Source: Dehalococcoidia bacterium | GTDB lineage: Bacteria; Chloroflexota; Dehalococcoidia; Dehalococcoidales; JAUWZL01 | Length of the DNA: 11,193 bases | Assembly: GCA_030615305.1 (NCBI GenBank) | Contig: JAUWZL010000017.1 | Coordinates: 1-11,193 of the forward strand | Reading direction: 5' to 3' | Shown: one piece after another, positions 1-7,460 of the stretch | Layout: each line of letters opens with the position of its first letter | Position numbering within the stretch: position 1 is the stretch's first letter | The notes under the pieces: model-generated | Seen by the model: the letters and a program-made list of their open reading frames with translations, nothing else | The model's database searches: none | What the model was told of the DNA's origin: nothing | Program-made: the position numbers and the translations under genes

Positions 1-468
1 GGCTACATTAATCGGATAGTTAGCTATGAGTTTTATGTCAACTAGCTCCCCTTTGCCCGCCTCCACTGCCACCGGGATATTGTGGGCATCAAATTCTGGT
101 ACCCCCATACCCACCTGAATCCTGGTTACTTCGCCTGCCTCATCAAAGAGTCCGGCCCTTCTTATGCCGGCAATGGTTTCAACTGTTACTTCCTGAGTAT
201 CGGTATTAGCCAACCCCATAGCGATGGCGTATTTAATCAGGCACCTGAGCCCGTTACCGCAGGCTTCAGCCTCAGAGCCATCGGCATTGAATATCCGCAT
301 ACCGAGGTCGGCAATCTCGGAAGGCAGTAGCAGCAGTAAACCGTCAGCACCGACACCAAAGTGGCGCTGGCAGATAACCCTGGCTAGCTGTGCCCAGTCC
401 CGTTGTCTGTTACCGGCTTCAACCAGGACAAAGTCATTGCCGACACTCTGGAGCTTAGTAAAATGCAT
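1..468 (-). CDS. dapF: Diaminopimelate epimerase, 3' end cut by window edge
   Basis: DapF interconverts LL- and meso-diaminopimelate in the cytoplasm, the step before lysine and the source of the peptidoglycan cross-linking residue. I translated this frame from the minus strand: it opens MHFTKLQSVGNDF, the family N-terminus (compare M-x-F-x-K-x-x-x-x-GNDF). It continues with FGVGADG near residues 37-43 and with NADGSEAEACGNGLRC near residues 61-76. The cysteine in ACGNG, about residue 70, is the first of the two catalytic cysteines. The second lies in the C-terminal half, beyond position 1, so about 156 of the usual 270-280 residues are seen. Two ATGs are adjacent (468 and 471); I chose 468 because it matches the family start. 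It begins 8 bases after the miaA stop, so it is probably the next gene of the same operon. Identification is secure. Confidence 0.95.
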   Translation of the reverse strand, partial: MHFTKLQSVGNDFVLVEAGNRQRDWAQLARVICQRHFGVGADGLLLLLPSEIADLGMRIFNADGSEAEACGNGLRCLIKYAIAMGLANTDTQEVTVETIAGIRRAGLFDEAGEVTRIQVGMGVPEFDAHNIPVAVEAGKGELVDIKLIANYPINVA

Positions 469-476
469 CATTGACT

Positions 477-1430
477 CTAGTAAGCAAGTCCCAAAGAGGG
501 GTCTGCAATTGTCTCTTTGCTTATGAAGGTATCAACCAGCCCTGTAATTTTCGAGTACACTTCACCCTGGATATCAAACCACCTTATTCTATCATCTTTC
601 AGTTTAAACCAGTTATACTGATGCCGAACGAAGCGGTGACTTTCAAACTTGATTTGCTGAATGGCTGCCTCAAGGGTCAGCTCCCCTCCGAGAAACATGC
701 CGATTTGCCGGTAGCCAATGCCGGACATGGCCGGCAAGTCAAGTCCATAACCCATATTCATCAGTTTTTTCACCTCTGCAACCAGCCCCAGCCTTATCAT
801 TTCATCAACCCTTGAGTCAATCCTTCGGTATAGCTCTGCCCTATCGGCTGTTAAACCAATTATCAGAGTATTATAAGCCAGCGCTTTCTTCGCCTGGTGT
901 TGGGCAGATAGTGCCCCACTGCCCCGGTGGACCTCTAGCGCCCTGATTATGCGGCGCACATTGCTGGGGTCAATCCTGCTAGCTGCTGCCGGGGCAACCT
1001 GCTCAAGTTCTTGGTAAAGCTCCTCCTTGCCCACTTTAGCCGCCCTTTCCTCCAGGTAATATCTGAGCTCCGGGTCAGGCCTGACCTTGGGTATTTCCCA
1101 GTCTTCCAGCACCGACCATACATATAGTCCGCTGCCACCAACCAGCAGTGCCGGTTTACGGCGCCGGCCAATGTCGTTAATTGCCTGATAGGCTAGCTCC
1201 TGATATTGAGCCAGGCTGAAAGCCTCGTCCGGGTTGATTATGTCAATTAAGTGGTGATGGACGAGGGATAATTCCTGTCGGCTGGGCTTGGCGGTACCAA
1301 TATCCATATAGCGGTATACCTGGCGGCTGTCAGCACTGACTATTTCGCCATTAAAGTTCTTAGCCAGGTGAAGAGCCAGACGGCTCTTGCCTGTGCCAGT
1401 GGGACCAACGACCGCTATTAGACGGTTCAT
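477..1430 (-). CDS. miaA: tRNA dimethylallyltransferase (MiaA)
   Basis: MiaA transfers the dimethylallyl group of DMAPP to N6 of A37 in tRNAs reading codons that start with U. The 317-residue product has the usual family length. It carries the P-loop GPTGTGKS at residues 9-16, the substrate motif DSRQVYRYMDIGTAKP at 34-49, HHLIDI near 59-64, GGSGLYV at 98-104, and a C-terminal GIGYRQIG segment. The ATG start gives the family N-terminus directly before the P-loop, with a G-rich stretch (GGGGAT) about 6 bases upstream. It sits 30 bases after tpiA and 8 bases before dapF. Its substrate DMAPP comes from the MEP pathway that begins with Dxs, encoded a few genes upstream, which is a loose functional link. 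No missing motifs were noticed. Confidence 0.97.
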   Translation of the reverse strand: MNRLIAVVGPTGTGKSRLALHLAKNFNGEIVSADSRQVYRYMDIGTAKPSRQELSLVHHHLIDIINPDEAFSLAQYQELAYQAINDIGRRRKPALLVGGSGLYVWSVLEDWEIPKVRPDPELRYYLEERAAKVGKEELYQELEQVAPAAASRIDPSNVRRIIRALEVHRGSGALSAQHQAKKALAYNTLIIGLTADRAELYRRIDSRVDEMIRLGLVAEVKKLMNMGYGLDLPAMSGIGYRQIGMFLGGELTLEAAIQQIKFESHRFVRHQYNWFKLKDDRIRWFDIQGEVYSKITGLVDTFISKETIADPSLGLAY

Positions 1431-1460
1431 CTATTTATCCCCGGGTACTACCAAGGGGCC

Positions 1461-2225
1461 TTATAAGTTGCCCTTAATCTCTGCGGTTTGCTTAACAATA
1501 CTCAAAAACTCGCCGGCTTTTAGACTGGCACCGCCGATAAGGGCACCATCTATCTCTGGCTGCTTAATGAATTCAGCAATATTATCGGCAGTAACACTGC
1601 CACCGTACAGGAGGCGCGTATTCTGGGCAATTCTTTTACCATATTTTTGGGAGATAGTTTGGCGAATAAGACCTATTGTCTCATTGGCCTGCTCGCCGGT
1701 GGCTGATTTGCCGGTGCCGATAGCCCAGACCGGCTCATAGGCGATAGTGAGCCCCTTAAGGCTATCCACCTCAGCCAAGGCCGAATTTAGCTGTTCGGTG
1801 ACCACCTCTTGTGTCCGCCCAGCCTCATTTTCCTCTATCTTTTCACCAACGCATAGTATGGGCTTGAGACCTACCTTAAGTGCCGCTTTCACCTTTTTAT
1901 TAACAATCTCCCCCGTCTCGTTGAAAAACTGTCTTCGCTCAGAGTGTCCAATAATAATAAATTCACAAAGGTCAACCAGCATTACAGGAGAAATTTCTCC
2001 GGTATAGGCACCCTGGTCTTCAAAGTGCATATTTTGGGCGCCCAGTTTTATTGAACTGCCTTTGATTAGCTCCCTCACCGCTACCAGTGAAATAAATGGA
2101 GGACAGATTACCTTATCAACATTGTCTATCTCATCAAGCTCCTTGAGCATTTCACATACTAGCTCTACGGCTTCACCTACCGTGGTGTTCATCTTCCAGT
2201 TGCCAGCAACAAGTGGGACTCGCAT
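1461..2225 (-). CDS. tpiA: Triose-phosphate isomerase
   Basis: TpiA interconverts dihydroxyacetone phosphate and glyceraldehyde 3-phosphate in the cytoplasm. The 254-residue protein is full length. The catalytic set is visible: N9 and K11 in AGNWKMN, the electrophilic histidine at about residue 94 in IIGHSERR, and the catalytic-base glutamate at about 164 in AYEPVWAIGTGKSAT, whose second half is the mobile loop 6. Phosphate-binding YGGSV lies near 207-211 and GGASL near 231-235. The ATG start places the AGNWKMN motif at the normal distance from the N-terminus. The start codon lies 8 bases downstream of the apgM stop, so the two are probably cotranscribed and perhaps translationally coupled. 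Confidence 0.98.
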   Translation of the reverse strand: MRVPLVAGNWKMNTTVGEAVELVCEMLKELDEIDNVDKVICPPFISLVAVRELIKGSSIKLGAQNMHFEDQGAYTGEISPVMLVDLCEFIIIGHSERRQFFNETGEIVNKKVKAALKVGLKPILCVGEKIEENEAGRTQEVVTEQLNSALAEVDSLKGLTIAYEPVWAIGTGKSATGEQANETIGLIRQTISQKYGKRIAQNTRLLYGGSVTADNIAEFIKQPEIDGALIGGASLKAGEFLSIVKQTAEIKGNL

Positions 2226-2233
2226 TTTAATGA

Positions 2234-3421
2234 CTAAGCGCCAAATTTGGCCAGTTTTAAGGCGTTGGCCATCGCCAGGGGCATTATCTCTGATGCCGGA
2301 ATTCGCCCCAGCCCGCCGAGAACACAGTCTGATTCTGAAAACTGGCTTACCCTATCAGGGCGGCACCACCGGGAATACAAAAGGACAGGCACCGGGTGCC
2401 AGCTGTGACTCTTAAACAGGGCCGGTGTTGAGTGGTCACCGGTAACCACAATGACATCAGGTTCAAGGTCTGTCAGGCTGCCTAGAGCCCTGTCAACCTG
2501 TTCTAACAAGGCAACCTTTCGGTCAAAGTCACCATCCTCGCCGGCGGTATCAGTCCCTTTTATATGGATGAAGAAAAAGTCATAGCGACCAAAGTTCTGC
2601 TTTAGTGTCTCAAGTTCATCTTCTATCGTGGTTCCCGTCTTTAAAATCTCCATACCCACCACTTTAGCCAGTCCCCGGTACATGGGGTAACTGACAATGG
2701 CCGCCGGCTTTAATTTGTAAGTCTCGGTTATAGTGGGAAATTGAGGCCGCTGGGAGAAGCCGCGCAGGAGAATCATATTGGCTGGATGATGCCCGGCTAG
2801 GATTGCCTTTGCCTGTACTATAAACTTATTGGCAATATCGGCCATGCGGCTGGCTTTCACAGTTAGGGCGGTAATATCTTTAGCAGCTACCCCTATTTGC
2901 TGTGGGTCGGAATCGCTTACACCAGCATTGAGCCCGTCTCCACGGAATACAGCTATCAGTCGGTGTTCTTTAACCGGGCGGACAATAATCTTAACCCTGT
3001 CTATCTCAAGCCCATCCAGAAGCTGGCACAGCTTTGTGTTCTGCTCGGTTGAGATACGGCCGGCCCTGCGGTCGGTGACCAGTCCGTCTTTATCCAGGGT
3101 ACAGAAGTTACCTCGGGCGGCAATATCTCCCAGCTCAAGGTCAAAGTCTACACCCAGTGCTTCCAGTGCACCCCGTCCGATGACAAAAGTAATAGGATTA
3201 TAGCCAAACAAAGCCAGGTGCCCCGGTGCACTGCCAGGGGTTATCCCGGGGCCCACCGGCTCACTCAGGCCACAGATACTTTTAACCGCCAAGGCATCAA
3301 GATTGGGGGTATGGGCGGCCTCAAGCTCGGTCTTACCTGTTTGCGGACTGGGCAGCCCGCCTAAGCCATCAATGACCAGTAGCACGATCTTACTTGCTGA
3401 GGCTTGGGAGATTTTCTTCAT
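2234..3421 (-). CDS. apgM: 2,3-bisphosphoglycerate-independent phosphoglycerate mutase, archaeal type
   Basis: This enzyme interconverts 3- and 2-phosphoglycerate without a bisphosphoglycerate cofactor and belongs to the alkaline-phosphatase-like metalloenzymes. The archaeal-type family (COG3635, about 400 residues) is shown by the metal-binding aspartate in VLLVIDGLGG near the N-terminus, the nucleophile region TPGSAPGHLALFGY (serine at about residue 64), DTAGEDGDFDRK, and the C-terminal metal motif VTGDHSTP followed by SHSWHPVP. It is unrelated to the dimeric GpmA and distinct from the longer bacterial GpmI. The start is uncertain. I chose ATG at 3421, which gives MKKISQ, 395 residues and a 10-base gap after pgk. 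A GTG at 3448 would add nine residues and overlap pgk by 17 bases, but its AAGGAG lies only one base upstream. Phosphonopyruvate decarboxylase-type annotations of this family are the main alternative label. Confidence 0.93.
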   Translation of the reverse strand: MKKISQASASKIVLLVIDGLGGLPSPQTGKTELEAAHTPNLDALAVKSICGLSEPVGPGITPGSAPGHLALFGYNPITFVIGRGALEALGVDFDLELGDIAARGNFCTLDKDGLVTDRRAGRISTEQNTKLCQLLDGLEIDRVKIIVRPVKEHRLIAVFRGDGLNAGVSDSDPQQIGVAAKDITALTVKASRMADIANKFIVQAKAILAGHHPANMILLRGFSQRPQFPTITETYKLKPAAIVSYPMYRGLAKVVGMEILKTGTTIEDELETLKQNFGRYDFFFIHIKGTDTAGEDGDFDRKVALLEQVDRALGSLTDLEPDVIVVTGDHSTPALFKSHSWHPVPVLLYSRWCRPDRVSQFSESDCVLGGLGRIPASEIMPLAMANALKLAKFGA

Positions 3422-3431
3422 TAAGTCCAGG

Positions 3432-4676
3432 CTAACCAAGATAGTCACTCTCCTTGCCCGAGTTGTCCACTAGCCCTATGGCTTTTACGGCAACATTATC
3501 AAGCAATACCTCAACCCCGGGCAATGCTTCCCCACCTAGGAACCTGAGTGAGGCGCCGCCGCCAGTAGAGACAAAGGTCATCTTCTCAGCCAGTTTCATC
3601 TCGGTTACTATCTCAGCAGTAGAGCCGCCACCAATGATAGTAGTCGCGTTAAGGCCGGCTATAATCTTAGCCATGGCTTTTGTCCCCTCACTAAATTGGG
3701 CTATCTCATATACACCCATAGGCCCGTTCCAAAATACCGTGCGGCACCTTTCCAGCTCTCTGGTAAACCTGCTGATAGTTAGAACTCCAATGTCTACAAT
3801 CCTCTTATCTGGCGGAATGTTTCCTATGGCTATAGTCTCCGCTTTGGCTTCAGGGGAGATTTTATCAGTAACGACTAAATCATCAGGAAGCACAAGTCGT
3901 ACCCCATTCCTGGCCGCCTTGTCTATTAATCTAGTAGCGGTATCCAGGCCATCATCAATTAAGGACAGCCCCACCTCATAGGATTTGGCTTTTAAGAAGG
4001 TAGCTGCCATGCCACCACCAATCATAATAGAGTCAACTTTGCCCATAATATTATCCAGCATGCCAACCTTGTCACTCACCTTGGCACCACCAAGGAGCAC
4101 ACCAAAGGGACGGGGCGGTTTCTTCAGAACGCTGCCCAGAGCGTTGAGTTCTTTTTCCAGCAGCAAGCCGGCAACTGAAGGCAGGTAATGGGTAACGCCC
4201 ACGATTGAGGCGTGAGTCCGATGCGAGGTGCCGAAGGCATCATTAACGAATATGTCACCCAGTCGGGCTAGGGCTTGAGCAAATGAATCGCTACCCCTTT
4301 CTTCATCGGAGTGGAAGCGGAGATTTTCTAGCAGTAAAACCTGGCCGCTTTTCAAACTTTCTACCATCTTTTCTACTTCAGGGCCAACACAATGCCGGGC
4401 AAATTCCACCGGCTGCCTCAATATCTGCTCCAGGCGTCGGGCAACAACAGCCAGACTCAGCCCATCGGCTACCTTCCCCTGGGGCCGGCCAAGATGAGAG
4501 CCAAGGATGACCTTGGCTCCATGGTCAATAAGGTAATCAATAGTGGGCAGCGTTGCCCTGATGCGGCTGTCATCGGTAATGCCCCCTGTCTTACCATTTA
4601 GAGGGACATTGAAGTCAACCCTGACCAGTACCCTTTTGCCGCTGACATCTATATCTCTTATTGTTAGCTTATCCAT
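3432..4676 (-). CDS. pgk: Phosphoglycerate kinase
   Basis: Pgk transfers a phosphate between 1,3-bisphosphoglycerate and ADP. The 414-residue protein is slightly longer than the usual 390-400 but contains all the expected blocks. These are the signature VRVDFNVPLN at residues 18-27, SRIRATLPTI at 37-46, GSHLGRP at 59-65, LLENLRFHSDEE at 114-125, GGAKVSDK at 196-203, FWNGPMGVYE at 315-324, and the nucleotide-binding GGGSTAE and TGGGASL at about 349-377. The ATG start is supported by AGGGA about 6 bases upstream. It appears to be the first gene of the pgk-apgM-tpiA-miaA-dapF group, separated from dxs by a 116-base gap containing a hairpin. It may have its own promoter there or be reached by readthrough from dxs. 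Confidence 0.98.
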   Translation of the reverse strand: MDKLTIRDIDVSGKRVLVRVDFNVPLNGKTGGITDDSRIRATLPTIDYLIDHGAKVILGSHLGRPQGKVADGLSLAVVARRLEQILRQPVEFARHCVGPEVEKMVESLKSGQVLLLENLRFHSDEERGSDSFAQALARLGDIFVNDAFGTSHRTHASIVGVTHYLPSVAGLLLEKELNALGSVLKKPPRPFGVLLGGAKVSDKVGMLDNIMGKVDSIMIGGGMAATFLKAKSYEVGLSLIDDGLDTATRLIDKAARNGVRLVLPDDLVVTDKISPEAKAETIAIGNIPPDKRIVDIGVLTISRFTRELERCRTVFWNGPMGVYEIAQFSEGTKAMAKIIAGLNATTIIGGGSTAEIVTEMKLAEKMTFVSTGGGASLRFLGGEALPGVEVLLDNVAVKAIGLVDNSGKESDYLG

Positions 4677-4792
4677 CTATGTCCCTGCTGTGGCTTTTAT
4701 ATAAATATATCAGGTGTGGCGGCTACACCTGATATTTTAGGCTCAGCTATTATGATAAGCTTCATGCACATATTAAACCATATGGCTACTGT
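4677..4792 (-). other. dxs-pgk intergenic region
   Basis: This 116-base, A/T-rich gap separates the dxs stop from the pgk start. Its main structure is a 10-bp perfect hairpin near the pgk side. Candidate pgk promoter elements exist: TTGAAC at 4791-4796 overlapping the dxs stop, with TAATAT at 4770-4775. Their spacer is only 15 bases, so I do not call a promoter. If pgk has its own transcript, the start site must lie in this gap. Confidence 0.5.
4708..4734 (-). terminator. Hairpin between dxs and pgk, possible terminator or attenuator
   Basis: The arms TATCAGGTGT (4708-4717) and ACACCTGATA (4725-4734) are perfectly complementary over 10 bp around a 7-base loop, and an outer A-T pair (4707 with 4735) extends the stem. 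On the minus strand the stem is followed by a U/A-rich stretch (roughly TATTTATATAAAA) and not by a clean U run. It could be the intrinsic terminator of dxs, a partial terminator tuning pgk expression, or an mRNA-stabilising structure. It ends about 30 bases before the pgk ATG. The structure is directly visible; the function is inference. Confidence 0.5.
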
Positions 4793-6697
4793 TCAAAATG
4801 GGGTCGCCTCAGTCTCAGGCTTAATGGCAAGCAGGGAGTTTGCTTCATGAAACAGGGCCAGGGTCTCATTGGCTATGCCTTTAGCATCCAGGTTATACTC
4901 AGCACGGAGGATGGCTTGTGTCCCATGCTCGACAAACTCATCAGGGATGCCAATGCATTTTGCCTGGATGTCGCTGATACCCGATTTTTGAAGCAGGGCG
5001 AGAACACTGCTGCCGAAGCCGCCGGAGAGCACATTCTCCTCGACGGTAACCAGGTGCTTAATACGGCGGGCAATATCTAATATGAGTTCAGAGTCCAGCG
5101 GTTTGGCGAAGCGGCTGTTGACAACCGTAGCCTTAATCCCTTTGTCGGCTAACTCCTGAGCCGCCTCAAGGGCGGGCGATACGGTGGCGCCTAAAGCCAG
5201 TATGGCAACATCATCTCCATGCCTTAATATTTCCCCCTTACCTATCGGGATGGAATGAAGCTCCTTGTCCATCTCCACACCTAGGCCAGAGCCGCGTGGG
5301 TATCTTACCGCCATAGGGTGGTTGGCGCCTACCGCCGTATAGAGCAGGTGCTGAAGCTCGTTTTCGTCCTTAGGCGCAGATACTACTAGATTAGGGATTA
5401 GCGATAGGTAAGAGATGTCAAAGGTACCCTGGTGTGTTTTACCGTCATCACCAACAATACCACCGCGGTCAATAGCAAAGACCACGGGTAAGTCCTGCAA
5501 ACAGACATCGTGAATAATCTGATCAAAAGAGCGCTGTAGGAAGGTAGAGTATATGGCTACCACAGGGGTAAAACCCTGAGCAGCCAGCCCGGCGGCAAAG
5601 GTAACCGCATGCTGTTCACAGATGCCGACATCAAATACGCGCTCTGGGAACTCAGCCTCAACAATAGCCAAACAGTTTCCCTCTGGCATAGCCGGGGTAA
5701 TGACAACCAGTTTAGGGTTATTACGGGCTAGGCGCAGTACAGTCTGAGCAAATACCTCGCTATAGGTTGCTGCCGACTTGGTGCCGCTACATTTTGGGGA
5801 CACACCGTGAAAGTAAACAGCATCCCCTTCTGCTGGAGCATAACCCTTACCTTTGGTGGTGACCACATGAACCAGGGTTGGTTTGTGGCTGTAATCTCGT
5901 GCCTGGGTTAGAGCAGATTCAAGCAGGCGAATATTATGGCCATCAAATGGCCCCATGTAGGCAAAGCCGAACTCTTCCCAGATAACCGTTGGCATGACAA
6001 GGCCTTTGACTCCGCTCTTAATCTGCTCCCCTACCCGCCACAGCTTATTGCCCATTGGTAATGAGCTCAGCACTCGCTTGCTCTCTTCGCTTGCCCGGTA
6101 ATAACGGCGGTCAAAGCGCACCATACTCAACAGCTTGGCTAAGGCGCCGACGGTAGGTGAGATGGACATTCCGTTGTCGTTCAAGACTACAATGAGCTTG
6201 GAGCCCAAGTGAGCCACATTATTGAATGCCTCCAGGGCCATGCCCCCGGTGGTAGCGCCGTCGCCAATAATGGCAACCACGTGGTAGTTGCCACCGGAAA
6301 GGTCACGGGCCGTGGCCATACCCAGGGCCGCCGAGACTGAAGTGCTGGCATGCCCTGTACCGAAGGGGTCGTGCTCGCTTTCCTCGCGGCTGGTAAAACC
6401 GGATAGACCGCCATACTGGCGCAGGGTTTTAAACTGCTCTCGCCGTCCGGTAAGCAGTTTATGGGGATAGGACTGATGCCCAACGTCCCATATAATCTTG
6501 TCGCCCGGGCTGTCAAACACACGATGCAGGGCTATAGTGAGCTCGACCACTCCCAGGTTTGAAGCCAAGTGCCCGCCATTACTTATTACTCTAGCTACCA
6601 GTTCCTGTCTAATCTCATCAGCTAGTTGCTCAAGCTCCTTTATCTTCAAACACTTCAAGTCTGCCGGGCTGTTGATTTTTTCTAGCAACCTTGGCAT
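4793..6697 (-). CDS. dxs: 1-deoxy-D-xylulose-5-phosphate synthase
   Basis: Dxs condenses pyruvate with glyceraldehyde 3-phosphate, using thiamine diphosphate, to make DXP. This is the first step of the MEP isoprenoid pathway and also feeds thiamine and pyridoxal synthesis. The 634-residue protein has the standard family length. Visible motifs are GHQSYPHK (residues 73-80), the ThDP/Mg motif GDGATTGG (145-152) through NDN (173-175), and YFHGVSPK (295-302). The catalytic glutamate lies in ICEQH (about 361), and DRGGIVGDDGKTHQG (410-424) marks the pyrimidine-domain substrate region. The ATG start gives MPRLLEKI, a normal Dxs N-terminus, preceded by AAAGGCG about 5-7 bases upstream. It is transcribed divergently from the COG2426 gene, from a near-consensus promoter at 6752-6781. 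Its leader of about 48 bases contains a 14-base tandem repeat. Confidence 0.98.
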   Translation of the reverse strand: MPRLLEKINSPADLKCLKIKELEQLADEIRQELVARVISNGGHLASNLGVVELTIALHRVFDSPGDKIIWDVGHQSYPHKLLTGRREQFKTLRQYGGLSGFTSREESEHDPFGTGHASTSVSAALGMATARDLSGGNYHVVAIIGDGATTGGMALEAFNNVAHLGSKLIVVLNDNGMSISPTVGALAKLLSMVRFDRRYYRASEESKRVLSSLPMGNKLWRVGEQIKSGVKGLVMPTVIWEEFGFAYMGPFDGHNIRLLESALTQARDYSHKPTLVHVVTTKGKGYAPAEGDAVYFHGVSPKCSGTKSAATYSEVFAQTVLRLARNNPKLVVITPAMPEGNCLAIVEAEFPERVFDVGICEQHAVTFAAGLAAQGFTPVVAIYSTFLQRSFDQIIHDVCLQDLPVVFAIDRGGIVGDDGKTHQGTFDISYLSLIPNLVVSAPKDENELQHLLYTAVGANHPMAVRYPRGSGLGVEMDKELHSIPIGKGEILRHGDDVAILALGATVSPALEAAQELADKGIKATVVNSRFAKPLDSELILDIARRIKHLVTVEENVLSGGFGSSVLALLQKSGISDIQAKCIGIPDEFVEHGTQAILRAEYNLDAKGIANETLALFHEANSLLAIKPETEATPF

Positions 6698-6706
6698 CTG
6701 TCGCCT

Positions 6707-6734
6707 TTTAAACCAGATAATTTAAACCAGATAA
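6707..6734 (-). repeat. Two tandem copies of a 14-base repeat in the dxs leader
   Basis: TTTAAACCAGATAA occurs twice head to tail without a gap (6707-6720 and 6721-6734), identical in both copies. On the minus strand it reads TTATCTGGTTTAAA twice, immediately upstream of the dxs Shine-Dalgarno sequence and inside the predicted 5' leader. It could be a recent slippage duplication or a paired binding site. The sequence alone does not decide. Confidence 0.85.
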
Positions 6735-6751
6735 ATTGAGAAGCTGCCCCT

Positions 6752-6781
6752 ATACTAGCAATGTAGCCAGAAGATTGTCAA
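6752..6781 (-). promoter_or_regulatory. Predicted sigma-70-type promoter of dxs
   Basis: On the minus strand a perfect -35 TTGACA (6776-6781) is followed by an 18-base spacer ending TGC and the -10 TAGTAT (6752-6757), giving an extended TGn -10. Transcription would start near 6745, leaving a leader of about 48 bases before the dxs ATG. Confidence 0.75.
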
Positions 6782-6804
6782 GCTGATAGGTAAGCTAGCT
6801 TGAC
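6777..6804. repeat. 8-bp inverted repeat at the dyad of the divergent promoters
   Basis: GTCAAGCT (6777-6784) and AGCTTGAC (6797-6804) are perfect inverted copies 12 bases apart. Each arm contains most of a -35 element. The centre, 6790.5, is also the exact midpoint between the outer edges of the two -10 hexamers. Confidence 0.8.
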
Positions 6805-6829
6805 GCTCTGGCTAGCTATTTGCTACACT
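6800..6829 (+). promoter_or_regulatory. Predicted sigma-70-type promoter of the COG2426 gene
   Basis: On the plus strand -35 TTGACG (6800-6805), an 18-base spacer ending TGC, and -10 TACACT (6824-6829) form an extended -10 promoter. Transcription would start near 6836, about 36 bases before the GTG start at 6872. It mirrors the dxs promoter about position 6790.5. Confidence 0.7.
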
Positions 6830-6871
6830 GCTTGAAATCCCCAGTTCTAGACCGTAAAGTAAAGGAAAAGA

Positions 6872-7390
6872 GTGTCCCCTGAAGAAATTCTTAAAGTGCT
6901 TCTCATTGCCGCTTCACCCATAGCTGAACTCCGAGGAGCCATACCTGTGGCTATAACCCTGTTTGACTTCTCTTGGTATTATGCCTTTCTGCTAGCTATC
7001 ATTGGCAACCTGTTCCCGGTGCCTTTCATTCTGTTGTTCCTTGATGCTGCCACCCGACTTCTAAGTAAAGTGGCCCTTTTTAGAAGGATATTGAACTGGC
7101 TCTTTGAACGTACCAGGCGGCGGGGAAGAATTATAGAAAGGTATAAGCGAATTGGGCTGGTGTTGTTTGTTGCCATACCCCTGCCGGTCACCGGTGCCTG
7201 GACCGGTTCATTGGCCGCTGTTCTTTTTGGCTTAAACTTGAGACATGCCTTTTTATCAATCTGCATTGGGGTGGTCATTGCCGGTGTGATTGTTACCTGC
7301 CTGAGCCTACTCGGTTGGGTCGGAGCCATTATCGCCGGGGTTGCTCTTTGTGGCCTAGCTATCTATAGCCTGTGGCGAGCATCAGGATAG
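6872..7390 (+). CDS. Small integral membrane protein, COG2426/Sm_multidrug_ex family
   Basis: This 172-residue hydrophobic protein resembles the family annotated 'small multidrug export protein' (Pfam PF06695), whose real substrate is not settled. Recognisable features are SPIAELRGAIPVAI near residues 15-28, a helix at about 34-58 containing GNLFPVPF, and a very basic cytoplasmic-looking stretch at about 71-92 (RRILNWLFERTRRRGR). The segment IPLPVTGAWTGSLAA follows at about 102-116, recalling the re-entrant motif of DedA-like transporters, and then one or two further helices to about residue 168. The start is GTG at 6872, supported by AAAGGA about 5 bases upstream and by a promoter at 6800-6829. 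It is the only protein gene on the plus strand here and is monocistronic, ending 70 bases before the tRNA. The export function should be treated as a family label only. Confidence 0.88.
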   Translation: MSPEEILKVLLIAASPIAELRGAIPVAITLFDFSWYYAFLLAIIGNLFPVPFILLFLDAATRLLSKVALFRRILNWLFERTRRRGRIIERYKRIGLVLFVAIPLPVTGAWTGSLAAVLFGLNLRHAFLSICIGVVIAGVIVTCLSLLGWVGAIIAGVALCGLAIYSLWRASG

Positions 7391-7421
7391 CTGGCTTAAT
7401 CTGGTCTTAAACCTCAGGGGC

Positions 7422-7451
7422 TTGACCTCCGCCATAGCCTGATGTTACATT
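7422..7451 (+). promoter_or_regulatory. Predicted promoter of tRNA-Arg(UCU)
   Basis: TTGACC (7422-7427), an 18-base spacer ending TGT, and TACATT (7446-7451) give the same extended -10 layout as the divergent promoters upstream. Initiation near 7457-7459 would leave a 5' leader of only a few bases before the tRNA at 7461. Confidence 0.65.
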
Positions 7452-7460
7452 TACAGATAT

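Noticed and set aside
82..330. Plus-strand open frames over the left edge
   Set aside because: They are antisense shadows of dapF, whose conserved ACGNG and GNDF motifs are read from the minus strand.
3422..3448. GTG start for apgM overlapping the end of pgk
   Set aside because: The AAGGAG before it is only one base away, too close to act, while ATG at 3421 gives a family-like N-terminus; kept as an alternative only.
3454..3981. A 175-codon open frame on the plus strand
   Set aside because: It lies wholly antisense to pgk, whose sequence matches its family throughout; the frame has no recognisable domain and no Shine-Dalgarno that I could see.
4770..4796. Candidate pgk promoter TTGAAC ... 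TAATAT on the minus strand
   Set aside because: The spacer is only 15 bases, unlike the 17-18 of the four better promoters, and the -35 overlaps the dxs stop codon.
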